Program-made: the position numbers and the translations under genes | Assembly: GCA_965240325.2 (NCBI GenBank) | Contig: OZ251231.1 | Location: forward strand, 186,001 to 250,000 | Source: Rebecca billardiae RCC1528 | Lineage: Eukaryota > Haptophyta | Reading direction: 5' to 3' | DNA length: 64,000 nucleotides | Notes under the pieces: generated by a model | What the model saw: the letters and a program-made list of their open reading frames with translations, nothing else | The model's database searches: none | Told to the model about the DNA's origin: nothing | Shown here: one piece after another, positions 30,120 to 41,121 of the stretch | Layout: the number at the start of each line of letters is the position of its first letter | How positions within the stretch are numbered: the stretch's first letter is position 1

Positions 30120-31535
30120 TCAAGCCTCCGCCTCGACCGCCTCACCCGCCATTGCGGGCATGCCAAGGGCCGACGTGCCGTTGGCAGCATTGCGCACTGC
30201 CGGAGCGGCAGCGCGATGCGCGGTGGCGTCCTCGCCCGGCGGCGATGGGAGCCACACGAGCGGGCGCTGCTCCTCGCCGAGCGAGCGGTTCAGCGCGCGC
30301 CCCTTCCTGCGCAGGAACGCGAGCGTCGCGTCCCTCTGGGCCCTGCGCTGCTGGTGCCAGCCGGCCACCGCCAGCGCCCCGTCTGGCCGCGTGCGCAGCC
30401 GCGCCTTCGCCACGCCGAGGAACCAGCTCACGCGCAGGCGGAAGCCGCACTTGCCCAGCAGCTCGGCGAAGACCTGCTCCGAGTAGTACTCGCCCCGCCG
30501 CTTCTCCTCCTCCAGCGCCACCGGCTTGCCGCCCTCGCCCGTGTAAGGCGCGCCCAGCAGAACGCCGAGCGCGCCGGGCGCGGCGCACCCGAGCAGGGCG
30601 TCCATGCCGCGGGCGGTGAGCGCGAAGGCCACGTCGCCCACGCCGCGGCGCCTCGCGGTGTGGTGGCCGAGGATGAGGCGGGGGTCGTTGCCCAGCGCCC
30701 GCTCCATGCTCGCGAACGACCGCCACCGGTTCGAAGCGTCGGGCAGTAGCGTGTCAGGGCGCGCGCGCACGACAGTCGCGGCCGCGGCGTGCGCGGCGGC
30801 GCCGAGGTGGTGCCGCGCGATGCCGTGCGCCATGCGCAGGGTGTGCAGCTGCGCGGTGGCGATGTCGACGCAGGCGAAGGGCCCGTGGCACGCCGCGTTG
30901 AGCGCGCTCACCTGCGTGCGCGCCAGGGCCGCGCGCGGACGGCGCACGCGGCGCGCGCGCGTCAGTCAGGCTGCACCGTACCCAACGCGCGCACAGCGGC
31001 GAGCAGCGCGCGCGCGCACATTGTAGCGCGCCGCGAGCGCGGCCATGCCAGGGTGCTCATCGACTCTCGCGACGAACCGCCGGCCGTCCATGAAGCCGTT
31101 CATCCGCGGGTCCGCCAGCGCGCGCGCGATCTGCGCGCGCTGCGAGCGCGGCTCCGCACCCTTCTGGGGCGCAAAGTTCCGCCACCACACGCGGTCGTTG
31201 TGCTCGATCGAGCCCCACGTGTGCATGTACACGGCGTACGACGCGACGTCGCCCTGCGCGAGCTCGTCGAAGATCACCTTCATGTCCTCGTGCAGGTGGA
31301 AGAAGGTGCGCAGGTGGCCCGTGACGTACACGAGCGTGCGCGGCGCGCGCGTGCTGCGGCGCGCGGCCTCCGAGACGATGAGCGCGCCGCCGACGGCGCT
31401 GCGGTTGGCGGTGGGGGGCGGCGGCGAGGCGGCGAGGTCGGCCGCGATTGGCGCCAGCAGCGCCAGCCACGCCGCTCGTCGGCAGAGGTGCGCGGGCCGC
31501 GCGCTGCTCCGTCCCGCCGCCCGCAGCGCGCTCAT
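30120..31535 (-). CDS. Putative Golgi glycosyltransferase
   Basis: Two exons joined by hand: 31535-31020 and 30911-30120 (intron 108 nt, donor GTGCG), 435 residues. The N-terminus carries a hydrophobic signal or anchor (AAWLALLAPIAADLAAS). The core reads LVYVTGHLRTFFHLHEDMK, VYMHTWGSIEHND, then after the splice HGPFACVDIATAQLHTLRMA and VVRARPDTLLP, with GVGDVAFALT further on. The TGHLRTF start and the R-x-RPD motif are features of a family of algal and viral-type glycosyltransferases with a Rossmann-like GT fold; I cannot name donor or acceptor. A type II Golgi protein is likely. The C-terminus is low-complexity. The upstream gap to the NVL stop is 358 bp. Confidence 0.65.
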
Positions 31536-31893
31536 ACGCGCATGCGGATTGCGGCCGCTTCCTTGCCTCAGGCAGCCGGGCGCGCGCCGCTCGGGCTGGG
31601 CTCCCGGAAGTCACGATGGCGTCGCGACTCGCGACCGCGGGCGGCTGTCCCTAGCTAAGGAAGGAACAAGTAACATCAAGTACTGTACGCCATTCCATTC
31701 CCCCGCCGCCGCCGCGGGGTCACACAGCTCTCATCGCACTGTACCGTTGCCCGCGAGCGTTCACAGTGAGTTCACGCGGCTTCCACTCACGCCCGCTGGC
31801 AACGTGCCCCGAGACGAGCCGATTGCGCCTCGGACACGCGCATTCATGCGCCCCCCCCCGGGCGGAGCGCGCGAGCGCATGGCGATCACGGCA
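31536..31893. other. Intergenic
   Basis: 358 bp between the glycosyltransferase start and the NVL-type ATPase stop (both minus). Must hold the glycosyltransferase promoter; a run of ten C at ~31851-31860 is the only visible feature. Confidence 0.4.
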
Positions 31894-33317
31894 TTACGCC
31901 GGCTGCGCGCCGCCGTGTGGGTCGTCGTCACGCGCGCCGCCCCCCGCAGGCTCTCCTCGCGGCGGCGGCTTGGCGTCCGCGTCTTCCGGCTCGCGCACGC
32001 GCACGCGCGACGCGTGCATGCGCGCGCGCAGCGCCAGGTAGCGCTGCTCGTCCTTCTTCGAGACCGAGGGCGTCACCTTGGAGAAGGCGAGCTCAAAGTG
32101 CGCGGCGCTGACGACGGGGCCCTCGGCCGCCGGCGCACCCGCCGGCGCACCCGCCGGCTCGGGGCCTTCCTCGCGCAGCGCCGCCATCGCGGCCTCCTTT
32201 GCCAGTGCGCTCAGGTCGGCGCCCGAAAAGCCATTACATCGCTCGTGCGTGGCGAGCGCGGACAGGTCGACGTCCGCGCCGAGCGTGAGCCGGCGGCACG
32301 CGGTGCGGAGGATCTCCGCGCGCGCGGCCGGCGGCGGGAGCGGCACGTACAGGCACTTGTCCAGCCTGCCCGGCCGCAGCATCGCGGCGTCGATCATGTC
32401 GGGTCGGTTTGTCGCGCCGATCACCGCCACCTGCCGCCGCGTGTCCAGGCCATCCATCTCTGTGAGCAGCTGGTTCACGACGCGCTCCGACGCGCCGCCG
32501 CCGCCGCCGCCGTCGGCGCCGCGCCGCGGGCACAGCGCGTCGAGCTCGTCGAAGAACACGAGGCACGGCGGCGAGGACGCCGCGCGCGCAAACACCTGCC
32601 GCACCGCGCGCTCTGAGTCGCCCACCCACTTGGAGAGCAGCTCCGGGCCCTGAGCGCGCGGCGCGCGGCGCGGCGGCGGGAGGCGGGCGGGCGGCGAGGG
32701 CGCGGCGGCGAGGGCGGCGCGTGAGCGAGCGCCGCGCCCGACCGAGCAACCCGCGGCGCGCGCCGCACACGCGCGCGCGCACACGCGCGCCGCGTCTCTC
32801 CCCTTCTCCGTCTCTCTCTCTCTCTCCCCCTCGCGTGTGCACCGCGCGTGCAGCGCGCGCGCACGGCGCGTGCAGCGCGCGTGCACGGGCGCACCTTGAC
32901 AGCGATGAAGCACGCGCCAGACTCGTTGGCCACCGCCTTGGCGAGGAGCGTCTTGCCGCAGCCGGGCGGGCCGTACAGCAGCACGCCCGCGCTGGCGCTG
33001 AGGCCGAGCGCGGCGAAGCGCTCGGGGCTGCGCAGCGGCTCGAGCAGGCACGCGCGCAGCTCCGCGCGCAGCTCCTGCAGCGCGCCAACGTCGGCCCAGC
33101 TCACGCCCGGCACGTTTGAAAACCCCTCGCGCCGCGCGGACGGCTGCACCTTCTGCAGCCCGGACCAGAAGTCGGACTCGAGCACGGAGAGCGGCGCGAG
33201 CTGCGCGGCGGGCAGCGGGCGCGGGAGCGCGGCGAGGCGCGAGCTGGCGCGCATGCGCGCCAGGAGCTGCTCGTCCGCGCCGCCGCCGCCGCCGCCAGCG
33301 CCGCCGCCGGCAACCCC

Positions 33318-33348
<31 letters not shown>

Positions 33349-33358
33349 GCAACGCCGC

Positions 33359-33389
<31 letters not shown>

Positions 33390-34916
33390 CTCGTCGGCGC
33401 CGCCGAGCAGCGAGCAGAAGACGCGGTTGACCGCGATGACCGCGGCCTCCTTCGCGAGCGCCGACAGGTCCGCGCCGACGAACCCGGCGCACGCCTCCGC
33501 CACTCGGCCGAAGTCGCAGCCGCCCGCCACGCGCATGCCGCGACACAGCACGCGCAGAATCTGGGCGCGCGCCGCCGCGCCAGGCATCAGCATGCAAATC
33601 TCGCGGTCGAAGCGGCCGGCGCGGCGCAGCGCGGGGTCGAGCGCGTCCGGCCGGTTGGTCGCGGCGATGACGAGCACGGGCGCGGGCGCAGCCTCGGGCT
33701 CGCCCTCCGCCGCGCCCGGCGCGCCGGCGCTCGCCGGCGCGGCCGCGGCCGCAGCCGCGGCCTCGGCCGCGCCCGGCGCGGCCGCGCCGCCGCCGCCCTC
33801 CGCGCCCGCCGTCGCCGCGCGCTCGGGCGCGCGCGAAAACGCGTGCTGCAGCGAGAGCTCGTCCATGCACGTGAGCAGCTGCGCGACGATCCGGCGCTCC
33901 ATCTCGCGCTGCGCCGTCTCGCGCTTCGGCGCGATCGCGTCGATCTCGTCAATGAACAGCAGGCAGGGCGCGGCCGCGCGCGCGTCGCGGAAGAGGTCCC
34001 GGACTTTCTGCTCCGATTCTCCGGACATTCCGGAGACGATCTCGGGCGCGGAGATCTTGAGGAAGGGCACGCGGAGCTCGCCCGCGATCGCGTTGGCGAG
34101 CAGCGTCTTGCCGCACCCGGGCGGCCCGTGCAGCAGGATCCCGCGCGGCGGCTCGATCCCCAGGTGCGCATAGATCTCCGGGTGGGTAAGTGGGTATTCT
34201 ATTAGCTCACGCACGTCCTGCAGCACAGCGTCGCACCCGCCCACGTCCGCGTAGCTCACGTGCGGCGTGGTGGGCGCGGTGCGGGCGCGGGCGGCGCCGG
34301 CGCGGGCGCGGCGGTGGGAGGGCTCGACGCCGCCCTCGCCCTCCTCGCCGCCGCCGCCGCGCCGCCGCTCCTTGCCGCGCGCGCGCGGCGTCGGGCCAGG
34401 CGGCGCCGCCGCCGCGGGCGCGGCCGCCGTCCGGTCGGACACGGCGTCGGCTGGCTGCTGCTGCGCGCGGTACGTGGCGAGCAGCCCGCGGTTGAGCAGG
34501 TTGTGCGACGGGTTCTCCATCAGCCGACGCCCCGAGGCAGCGCCGTCGTCCACCTCCTCCGCCGCCTCATCGCCCGAGCTCGACGCGGCGGCCGACGCGC
34601 CGTCCGACGCGGCGCGCGCGCGCTTGGGCGCGGCGTCGGCGTCGGACGCGGCGCGCTCGCGCTCGTCGAGCTGCTCGATCACGCGCTGCACCGCCTTACG
34701 CAGCGCCGCCTCCGGCTTCCGCGCGTAGTCCAGGTTGCGCTTCGCGCGCAGCCACGTCACGATCGAATCGACATCGTGCAGCCGCGGCCGGCGCAGGTCC
34801 TCCGGCGAGGGCCCGCTGCCGTGCTCGCGCGCCCACTCCTCGATGCGCGAGACGAGCGACGAGTCGAGCGAGTATGGCCGGCGCTGCGCCGAGCCCCCGG
34901 GCTTGCGCTTCATCAC
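31894..34916 (-). CDS. NVL/Rix7-type tandem AAA ATPase
   Basis: Two exons joined by hand: 34916-32895 and 32649-31894 (intron 245 nt, containing a CT-rich tract), 925 residues. The join gives ACFIAVK+[13 protein letters not shown] inside the second AAA domain. An N-terminal helical domain and acidic/basic linker (1-220) precede D1 with Walker A GPPGCGKT (~266), Walker [11 protein letters not shown] and [17 protein letters not shown]2 has Walker A GPPGCGKT (~652), [10 protein letters not shown] and [17 protein letters not shown] long Gly-rich insert follows D1, and an Ala/Gly-rich insert lies inside it. NVL/Rix7 is a nucleolar hexamer that unfolds and removes Nsa1 from pre-60S ribosomes. The divergent neighbour is a probable nucleolar protein. 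Confidence 0.92.
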
Positions 34917-35152
34917 GCGCGCGCGCCGCTCACGCCCGGGCGCACCGGCCTCGTGGAACCCGTCGCGCCACGCCTCCCGCGTGGCGGGTTGACTCGACGC
35001 CTTGCGGGGTCCTGGTGGGCAGCCCTACCAGCCAACTTGCAAGCTGCGTGGGCACGTCCAAGGCACGTCCCCCTTGGCACCGGCCCGGCGGGCGGATTCC
35101 TCCGGGCGTGAGGCGCGAGCCGCGTCGCTCCCGAGCGCAGGCCGCTGCCGAG
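34917..35152. promoter_or_regulatory. Shared divergent 5' region
   Basis: 236 bp between the starts of the NVL-type ATPase (-) and the G-patch protein (+), both probably acting in the nucleolus. A bidirectional promoter would co-regulate them; this is inference from position only. Confidence 0.4.
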
Positions 35153-35932
35153 ATGGCGTCGCTCGCCGGGCTCGTCTCGAAGCGCACCTTCGGCGCCATC
35201 GCCTTCGCCCCGGACGAGTCCGCCGCCGCCGGCCCGTCCGACTTTGCGCGCCGACAGCTGGAGAAGTTCGGATGGAGCGAGGGCGACGGGCTGGGCAAGC
35301 GGCGGCACGGGCGGCGCGAGATCGTGGCGGTCGAGCGCAAGGCGGACAACCTCGGCCTCGGCCACGCCTCCGCCGCCGAGCTCCTCCGCCGCTCCGTCGA
35401 GCGCAAGGCCGCGGCCGGCAGCGACAGCGACGACAGCAGCGACGCAGACGCCGCCTCAGAGGATCCAGACGAGAAAGTCTTCAAGGCGTGCGGCGGGCTG
35501 CGGCTTGGGATGCGCGCGCAGGCGCCGCAGGCAGGTAAGCTTGCACGCCTCGCCGCCGCAGACGCCGCGTTCCTCGCCTCGAGCGGCTTCGCACAGCCCA
35601 CGCCACCGCGGGCGGAGGCCGCAGAGGCGAAGCTGAGCGCGCCTGCTGCTGCCGCCGCCGACAAGGCGCGGCGCAAGGAGGAGAAGAAGCGCAAGAAGCG
35701 CGAGCGGGAGCAAGCGCAGGCCGAAGGCGCGCCCGCGGCGACCGCTGACGACGGCAAGGCGCGTCGGAAAGCACAGAAGCGTGCCGCCACCGAGGGCGCG
35801 AGCAGCGGCGTGGGTGAGTCTGCGGCGGCCGCTGCGGATGCGGCGGCCGCGGCGGCCGCCAAGGCGCAGCGCAAGGCGGCCAAGAAGGAGGCCAAGCGCG
35901 CGGCGGCGGAGGCGGTGGCGGCGCAGGCGTAA
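35153..35932 (+). CDS. G-patch protein, GPATCH4-like
   Basis: 259 residues from ATG 35153; the frame is open upstream but lacks family sequence there. A G-patch lies at ~28-70: FARRQLEKFGWSEGDGLGK then RKADNLGLGH, closest in form to GPATCH4/PINX1-type nucleolar proteins. The rest is charged: an acidic Ser/Asp block (~85-105), then Lys/Arg-rich coiled-coil-like tail (KARRKEEKKRKKRERE, AQRKAAKKEAKRAAAE). G-patch motifs recruit and activate DEAH-box helicases such as DHX15. The basic tail predicts nucleolar localisation. A short segment after the G-patch (FKACGGLRLGMRAQ) also looks conserved. Confidence 0.8.
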   Translation: MASLAGLVSKRTFGAIAFAPDESAAAGPSDFARRQLEKFGWSEGDGLGKRRHGRREIVAVERKADNLGLGHASAAELLRRSVERKAAAGSDSDDSSDADAASEDPDEKVFKACGGLRLGMRAQAPQAGKLARLAAADAAFLASSGFAQPTPPRAEAAEAKLSAPAAAAADKARRKEEKKRKKREREQAQAEGAPAATADDGKARRKAQKRAATEGASSGVGESAAAAADAAAAAAAKAQRKAAKKEAKRAAAEAVAAQA

Positions 35933-36387
35933 GCGGTGGGCTGCGGCCTGCCGTGCACGGTCGTGTACCGCGCGGCGCAGCCGTACCGGTACAGTCCGGC
36001 AGACTTCCGACAGCGCGTCAGTGGCACTTTATTGCCACTTATCTGCCTGAGTGACTTATCAGATACGCGCGCGGCTGCTATACTACGACGCGCACGTCGA
36101 TATCGGATGAGTCCGTCTGTTTCATGTCTGCGCCGCGCGGCTTATGTGATCGACGTACTGACGAGACAGATCGACGCCGCGGTATGATGCGGCGCAGTAT
36201 AGCAGCCAGCCCGAAATTATATATATTGAGTAACAGCTAGCAATTAAACTATTTTAATAAATTTATTATTTTTATTAAAACGATACTCGGATCAGAGTGA
36301 GAGTCAGACCATCACAGATCGACACGGCCTGAGACGGGTAGCCAGTCGTCGTATACGCCATCGATCGTCGCGCGCGCGGCGCCCGAG
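35933..36387. other. AT-rich convergent intergenic region
   Basis: Between two convergent 3' ends. 36216-36282 is a striking AT island in a GC-rich context, including TTTTAATAAATTTATTATTTTTATT with an AATAAA-like hexamer on both strands. It is a plausible 3'-end processing or termination region for both genes. Confidence 0.45.
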
Positions 36388-37690
36388 TCAGAGCCGGCCG
36401 TTGAGCCATTGCCATCTCGCGAGTGCGGACAGGCGCCCTGGCTTGTCCGCGCAGCTGACGAGCCGCATGCGCCCGAGCACGGCCGGCAGCGAGCGGCGGC
36501 CGTTCGTGCTGACGCACAGCAGCCGCGCGATGATTTCGTACTCCGCATCGAGCCGGCGCGCGAGCGCGGACGCGAGCTCCTCGTCGAGTGTCCAGTCCGC
36601 GCCGCTGGTCAGGTTGCGGTACAGCTCGGCCGAGCTGTGCGAGTGGGGCAGCTTGAGCGCGGGCAGGGGCGGTCGGTGTGCGCCCGCCGCGCCCAGCGCG
36701 TCATCCTCTGCGTTCGCTCGCGCGGCCGGGGCGGCATACGGCGTGGCAGGCGGGAGCCCCCGCCTCGCCCAGCTCAGCAGCGCGGGCGCGTCCTCGGCCA
36801 GGCTGGGCACGCGTACCGCGAACACGTCCATCCCCGCCAGCCTGCGCATCACCCGGCTGTCGGAGAAGTAAAACAAGTAGCCGCGCTCCACGTGCGAGTC
36901 CTCGAGCCCGAGGGCCGTGGGCCTGTCGACGAGCTGCGCGCCGATGGCCCCGCAGCGCGCGCGCTCCTCCGAAGGCGCGGCGCCGTCGCCCCCTCCGACC
37001 AGCGCGCGCGCCAGCTGCGGCGCGTTCGGGAAGCAGCGCAGCACCTCGGCGAGCGAGAAGTCGACCGCGCCGCGCGCGAGCTGGTGGCCCCTGCGCACCC
37101 TCTTGCGGTTCTCCCGCATGGCCGCCTCCGCGTGCCGGAAGGGCGCGGTGGGGTTGTAGTGGTAGTGCAGGAAGGCGAGCGCGCTGAGCAGCCGGTCGAC
37201 GCCATCGCGGATGGTGACGACCACCCTGAGCCCGGCGGCGGCCTCGAGGTCCCTCAGCTCGACGGGCCGCTCGTGCGTCTCGCAGAACGGCACGCCGTGC
37301 GTTTGCATCAGCTCGCGCACGCTCTTGCCTGCGGCTGAGGGGTCGCGCACAGGGGGAGGCGAGCGGACGCGCAGTGAAGCGGTTGGCAGGGGGCAGGCCG
37401 TGCGCAGGCGCAAGGCACCGCACGGGCGAGCTGAACGGTGGAGCCACTGCCCGCCGGCCGCCATTGCCACCGTGGGATCGCGCCAGGTCACGGCAAGCCG
37501 CGTGGCCGTGCGCATGCGGCGCACCCTTGCCCACGTGAAGGAAGGCCAGGCACGTGCCGTTCTCGCAACGATCGCACCCATTGCCGTCGCCACCGCTCGC
37601 CTCACGAAGGGCGCTGACGACGAGAACGCCGACGTAGATGCTGAGATGGCGCGGGCGCCGGCGGCCATCGTGCGAGCGCATTCGGCACAA
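36388..37690 (-). CDS. Type II membrane sulfotransferase-like protein
   Basis: Two exons joined by hand: 37690-37525 and 37334-36388 (intron 190 nt, donor GTGCG), 370 residues. Exon 1 supplies a signal-anchor (LSIYVGVLVVSAL) and the start of the PAPS 5'-phosphosulfate loop; the join gives LAFLHVGK+AAGKSVRELM, the expected GKxxGxS-type loop. The 3'-phosphate motif is VVVTIRDGVDRLLSALAFLH. The end (RLDAEYEIIARLL, then a short tail) also fits this group. Such enzymes move sulfate from PAPS onto carbohydrates in the Golgi. The exact acceptor is unknown. Confidence 0.75.
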
Positions 37691-38339
37691 TATTAATCAG
37701 GAGCGCATTCGTCAAAACTTCTACTAATTATTGATTTACAGACACAGGCTCTCTTGCTCATAAATAATCGTATTCATCATATCACATTTTGTACGGCGAC
37801 ACAATCATCATGAGGATTAAGTGATTATGATAACCCGCGTCATTTTGAGACGCATCAAGGGCCGCATCCGCATCAGATTCTCACCTGCTCGGACGTTCAG
37901 CCTCGCGCTCGTGCCCGAGTCGTGGGCACGCCGCACTGGCGGCCTCTCTGCGGCAGTTCTGCGACGACGACTGCCTGCGGCAGCTAGTGAGTGTCCGCGT
38001 TGCAGCACTCGCCTGCACCGTCACTTGCGCGCGGCCGTCTGACTGGCACTGATGGCCTCCGGCCCTGCCATCGCCACTGTGACGTCCTAACAGACATTCT
38101 GACGCGGGACGGGGCGCCATCAGGCAGTTCGCTCATTCAGGCCGCCGCCGCTGTCGCCATCGGAGCCGCGTGTCAGCGCGCCTCGCGAGCACAGAAGCGA
38201 GGCGCGCCACCGGCTGAGCAGCGGCGTGCTGACCACGGCGGACGCTGACGGCTGGGCCGCGCCGCAGCGCCAGACCCCCGCCCCGCACCCCCCATGGAAT
38301 CTCCGTGGAATCTCCTGTCCGCCTCCCTAGTCCCTGCGC
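37691..38339. other. Intergenic
   Basis: AT-richer at 37700-37860, then mixed. Holds the sulfotransferase promoter and the 3' flank of the Myb gene. No other feature seen. Confidence 0.35.
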
Positions 38340-40502
38340 TCACAGCTGCTGGGAGCCCGCCGTCAGCGCGGCAGCCGTGAGCGCGTGTCTCGCCCGCTTC
38401 GCAGGCCGCGGCGATGCGGTGAGTGCGGCGCCAGCACCCGCGGTAGGCTGCTGCGCCTGCGCAGCGCGTGGCGCGCGCGGTGGGCGCGCGCGCATGAGTG
38501 CGCGGCGCGCGGCGCGCGTCCCAGGCCACGCGTCGCCACCGCGCCCGGCCCGCTCGTGCCGCGCGGCGCGCACGCACCTGCGCGCCGCCCTGCACCATGC
38601 ACAGCGCGCGCATGCGCGCGCGCGCCGCCTCGTACGCCGCGACGTCCGTCTCGTTCGGCGAGCCGGTGCACAGGTGGCCCCGCTTCGGCTGGCCGCAGCG
38701 CGAGCACTTGTACCCAGCCACGGGCCCGGCCGCGGTGGCTGAGGCTGGGCTGCGCCGGCTGGGCGCGGGCGAAGGGCGGGCGGGCGGGGTGGCCGGCGGC
38801 GCGGCGGCACGCTCGGGGGAGGCGGGCGCGACGATGGGCGCCGGGCTGGCCCGCGCGGCGCCGAGCGCGTCGGCTGAGCCGAGCTCTGCGCCGGCCTCGC
38901 CGTCCGGCGCCGCCGCCTCCGCCTCCGCCTCCGGCGCGGCCTCCGCCTCCGCCGCGGCCTCGGGATCGGCGGCGGCCTCCTCGCCCCGCTCCGAGGCCGC
39001 CGCGTCGCGCATCTTGCGCGCGCACTTCATGCGGTGCCACCGGTTGCGCACCGACGCGCACGTGCGCCCGGGCAGCAGCGCCGCGAGCACGCCCCACTTC
39101 GCGCCGAAGCGCTCCACCGCCTCGGAGATCACCTCGTCCTCGATGCGCGTCCACGGAGCGGTGCGCCGCTGCGCGCCGCCGGACGGCCCACACGCCGCGC
39201 CGCCGCCGCCGCCGCCGCCGCCCGTCGCGATCGCGTCGAGGCAGTCCGGCTCGAGCGGGGCGCGCTCGGCGGCGCCCTCGGCGGCCGCGGCGCTGCTCCC
39301 TGCCCAGCGCAGCGCGTGCGCGCCCGGGTGCTCGATGCTGAAGCTCTCCCGCCGCGCGCGCTCCGACTGATCGGCCGAGCGCGCGCCACCAAAGGGCGGC
39401 GGCGGCGAGCGCTGCTGCCGCGCGCCCGCGCCGCCGCCAGACGGCTCGGCCGCCGCCTCCGAGCCGGCCGAGTCGGAGCGCGCCGCGGGCTGGGCCAGCG
39501 CGTGCGCCCGCAGCGCGGCCGGCGGCAGCGGCGCGGGCCAGTCCGACGCCGCAGCCCCGCCCTCCGCCGAGTGCGCCGCGCCCAGCGCAGGCGAGGCCGC
39601 CGCCGCGCCGAGCGCGGGCGAGGCCGCCGCCGTCAGACACTCTGCAACCTCCAGCTCGTGGGCGGTGGCGCCGCCGCCCGTGCCGCGCGCGGAGACGGCG
39701 CACGGCCCGCGGGAGTGCGGCCGGAGCGCCTGCGCGGCGGAGGCCGCGGCGCGCGCGTGCTCGCCGCGCGCGCGTACGCGTGAGCACGCGCGCACGCGCG
39801 GCGCCGCGCGCAGCGTCGGCCCCGCTGCCGCGCGGCCGGCCGGGCGGCGGCGCGCTCGCTGGGGCGCGCGGCGGGGGCGCGCGGCGCGGGTGCGCGGGGC
39901 GGGCGGGCGCGCGCGTGCGCTCACCGCTTCTCCCGCCGCGTGGGCGAAGGGCGCGCCCGTCCGCTCCGCCGTGAGCGCGTCGTCGCCCTCCGCGCCGGGG
40001 AGGAGGGCGGACAGCCTCGTGACAAGAGTCATCGAGCGTGCGTCGGCCGCGGCGGCGCTCGCTGTCGTCGCGCCGCCGAGGAGCGTGGACTCGGTGCACG
40101 CGCTCATGTCCGAGCCCTCGCGCGCGTGGAGGCGGGGCCACGCGCCCGCGGGGTGCCACGGCGGCGACATCGGCCGCGGCGTGCTCGCCTCGCGGTCTGT
40201 GTGCGCCAGCACATCTGCGCGCTGCGCGGGCGAGCGTGCGGCGCACGCGCGCGCGGTGGCGGTGAGTGGGGCGGGGATGTGCGCGAGGCGCGCACGCGGG
40301 GCGCGGTGCTCGCGCGTGTGCATCCACCCCCCACGCGCGCCGCCGCACCCTGCTCGGCGGCGCCCGCGCCCGCGCGCGCGCGCGCGCGCCGGGCGCACAC
40401 CAGCGGCCGGGCGGTTGGTGAGGCCTGGAGCATTGCCGCCGCGCGCGCGAGCAGGTCGAGCTGCTCGGTGGCCGGGGCGGGGGCGCAGAGGCGTGGACTC
40501 AT
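38340..40502 (-). CDS. Myb/SANT protein with zinc knuckle
   Basis: Tentative four-exon model: 40502-40401, 40221-39925, 39729-38578 and 38456-38340 (introns 179, 195, 121 nt), 555 residues, all junctions phase 0. The firm part is exon 3: a single Myb repeat TAPWTRIEDEVISEAVERFG ... WGVLAALLPGRTCASVRNRW, followed by Ala/Glu-rich low complexity and a zinc knuckle YKCSRCGQPKRGHLC. Myb plus this Cys/His knuckle occurs in algal and oomycete transcription factors. Exon 4 adds a basic, NLS-like RPAKRAR segment. Exons 1-2 contain short plausible segments (TEQLDLLARAAAMLQ, SMTLVTRLSALLP) but are less certain. Likely a nuclear DNA-binding regulator. Confidence 0.65.
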
Positions 40503-41121
40503 GGCCGCGTGGTCACCGGCGCCGCCGACGATGGCGCGCTTGGCTCGGCGCATCGGCCCGTGCAGCGCGGCGCGCAACCGCCAATCACCAACGCGCGCCC
40601 TCCTTGCGGTTGGGCGCGCTCCGGCTGTTGGCTGGACGTCGAGCGGAAGTGGTGCTCATCATCCGCGCGTGCGGGGCGCGCCTCGTCAGAAGCGTCAACG
40701 TCCGAGCAATCGAGCGCGCGAAAATAAACCACAGGCGATAGCTTGGTCAAAGCCGCTCAGGCCCTATTGATGAACAGTGCTGGGGGTACAAAGGGTGTCG
40801 TCGTCGGCTCGTCGCGTGGCGCGTCCACCGGCGCAACTGATCAAGGGATCGATCGGTTACACTGCGCCCCCGTTACACATCCGGACCATCCCGTTGGGCA
40901 GGATCAATCCGGGGAGCCTTCATTAGCGATTTAGCGCCGCCGCATGGGCACCGGATCAATCCTGGCCAGTGGATCCGCGGGGGCAAGTGGCAGGACTGCT
41001 CGGTCGTCTACTCGCCCGGAGTCCTTCCGCTCGAGTCCGGACACAAGGCCCGCCGCGCGTGGAAAGAAATGCGAGCACAACCTGAGCTCACGAGCGCGCG
41101 CCCGCCGCCATCTGCGTCGAG
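40503..41121. other. Divergent intergenic region
   Basis: About 620 bp between the Myb gene (-) and the OSCA-like channel (+). Both promoters expected here. A GGATCAATCC-like pair (around 40899 and 40953) repeats; nothing else recognised. Confidence 0.35.

Noticed and set aside
33295-33390. GCC-repeat run considered as a microsatellite feature
   Set aside because: Lies inside the NVL-type coding frame, where it encodes a Gly-rich insert; noted there.
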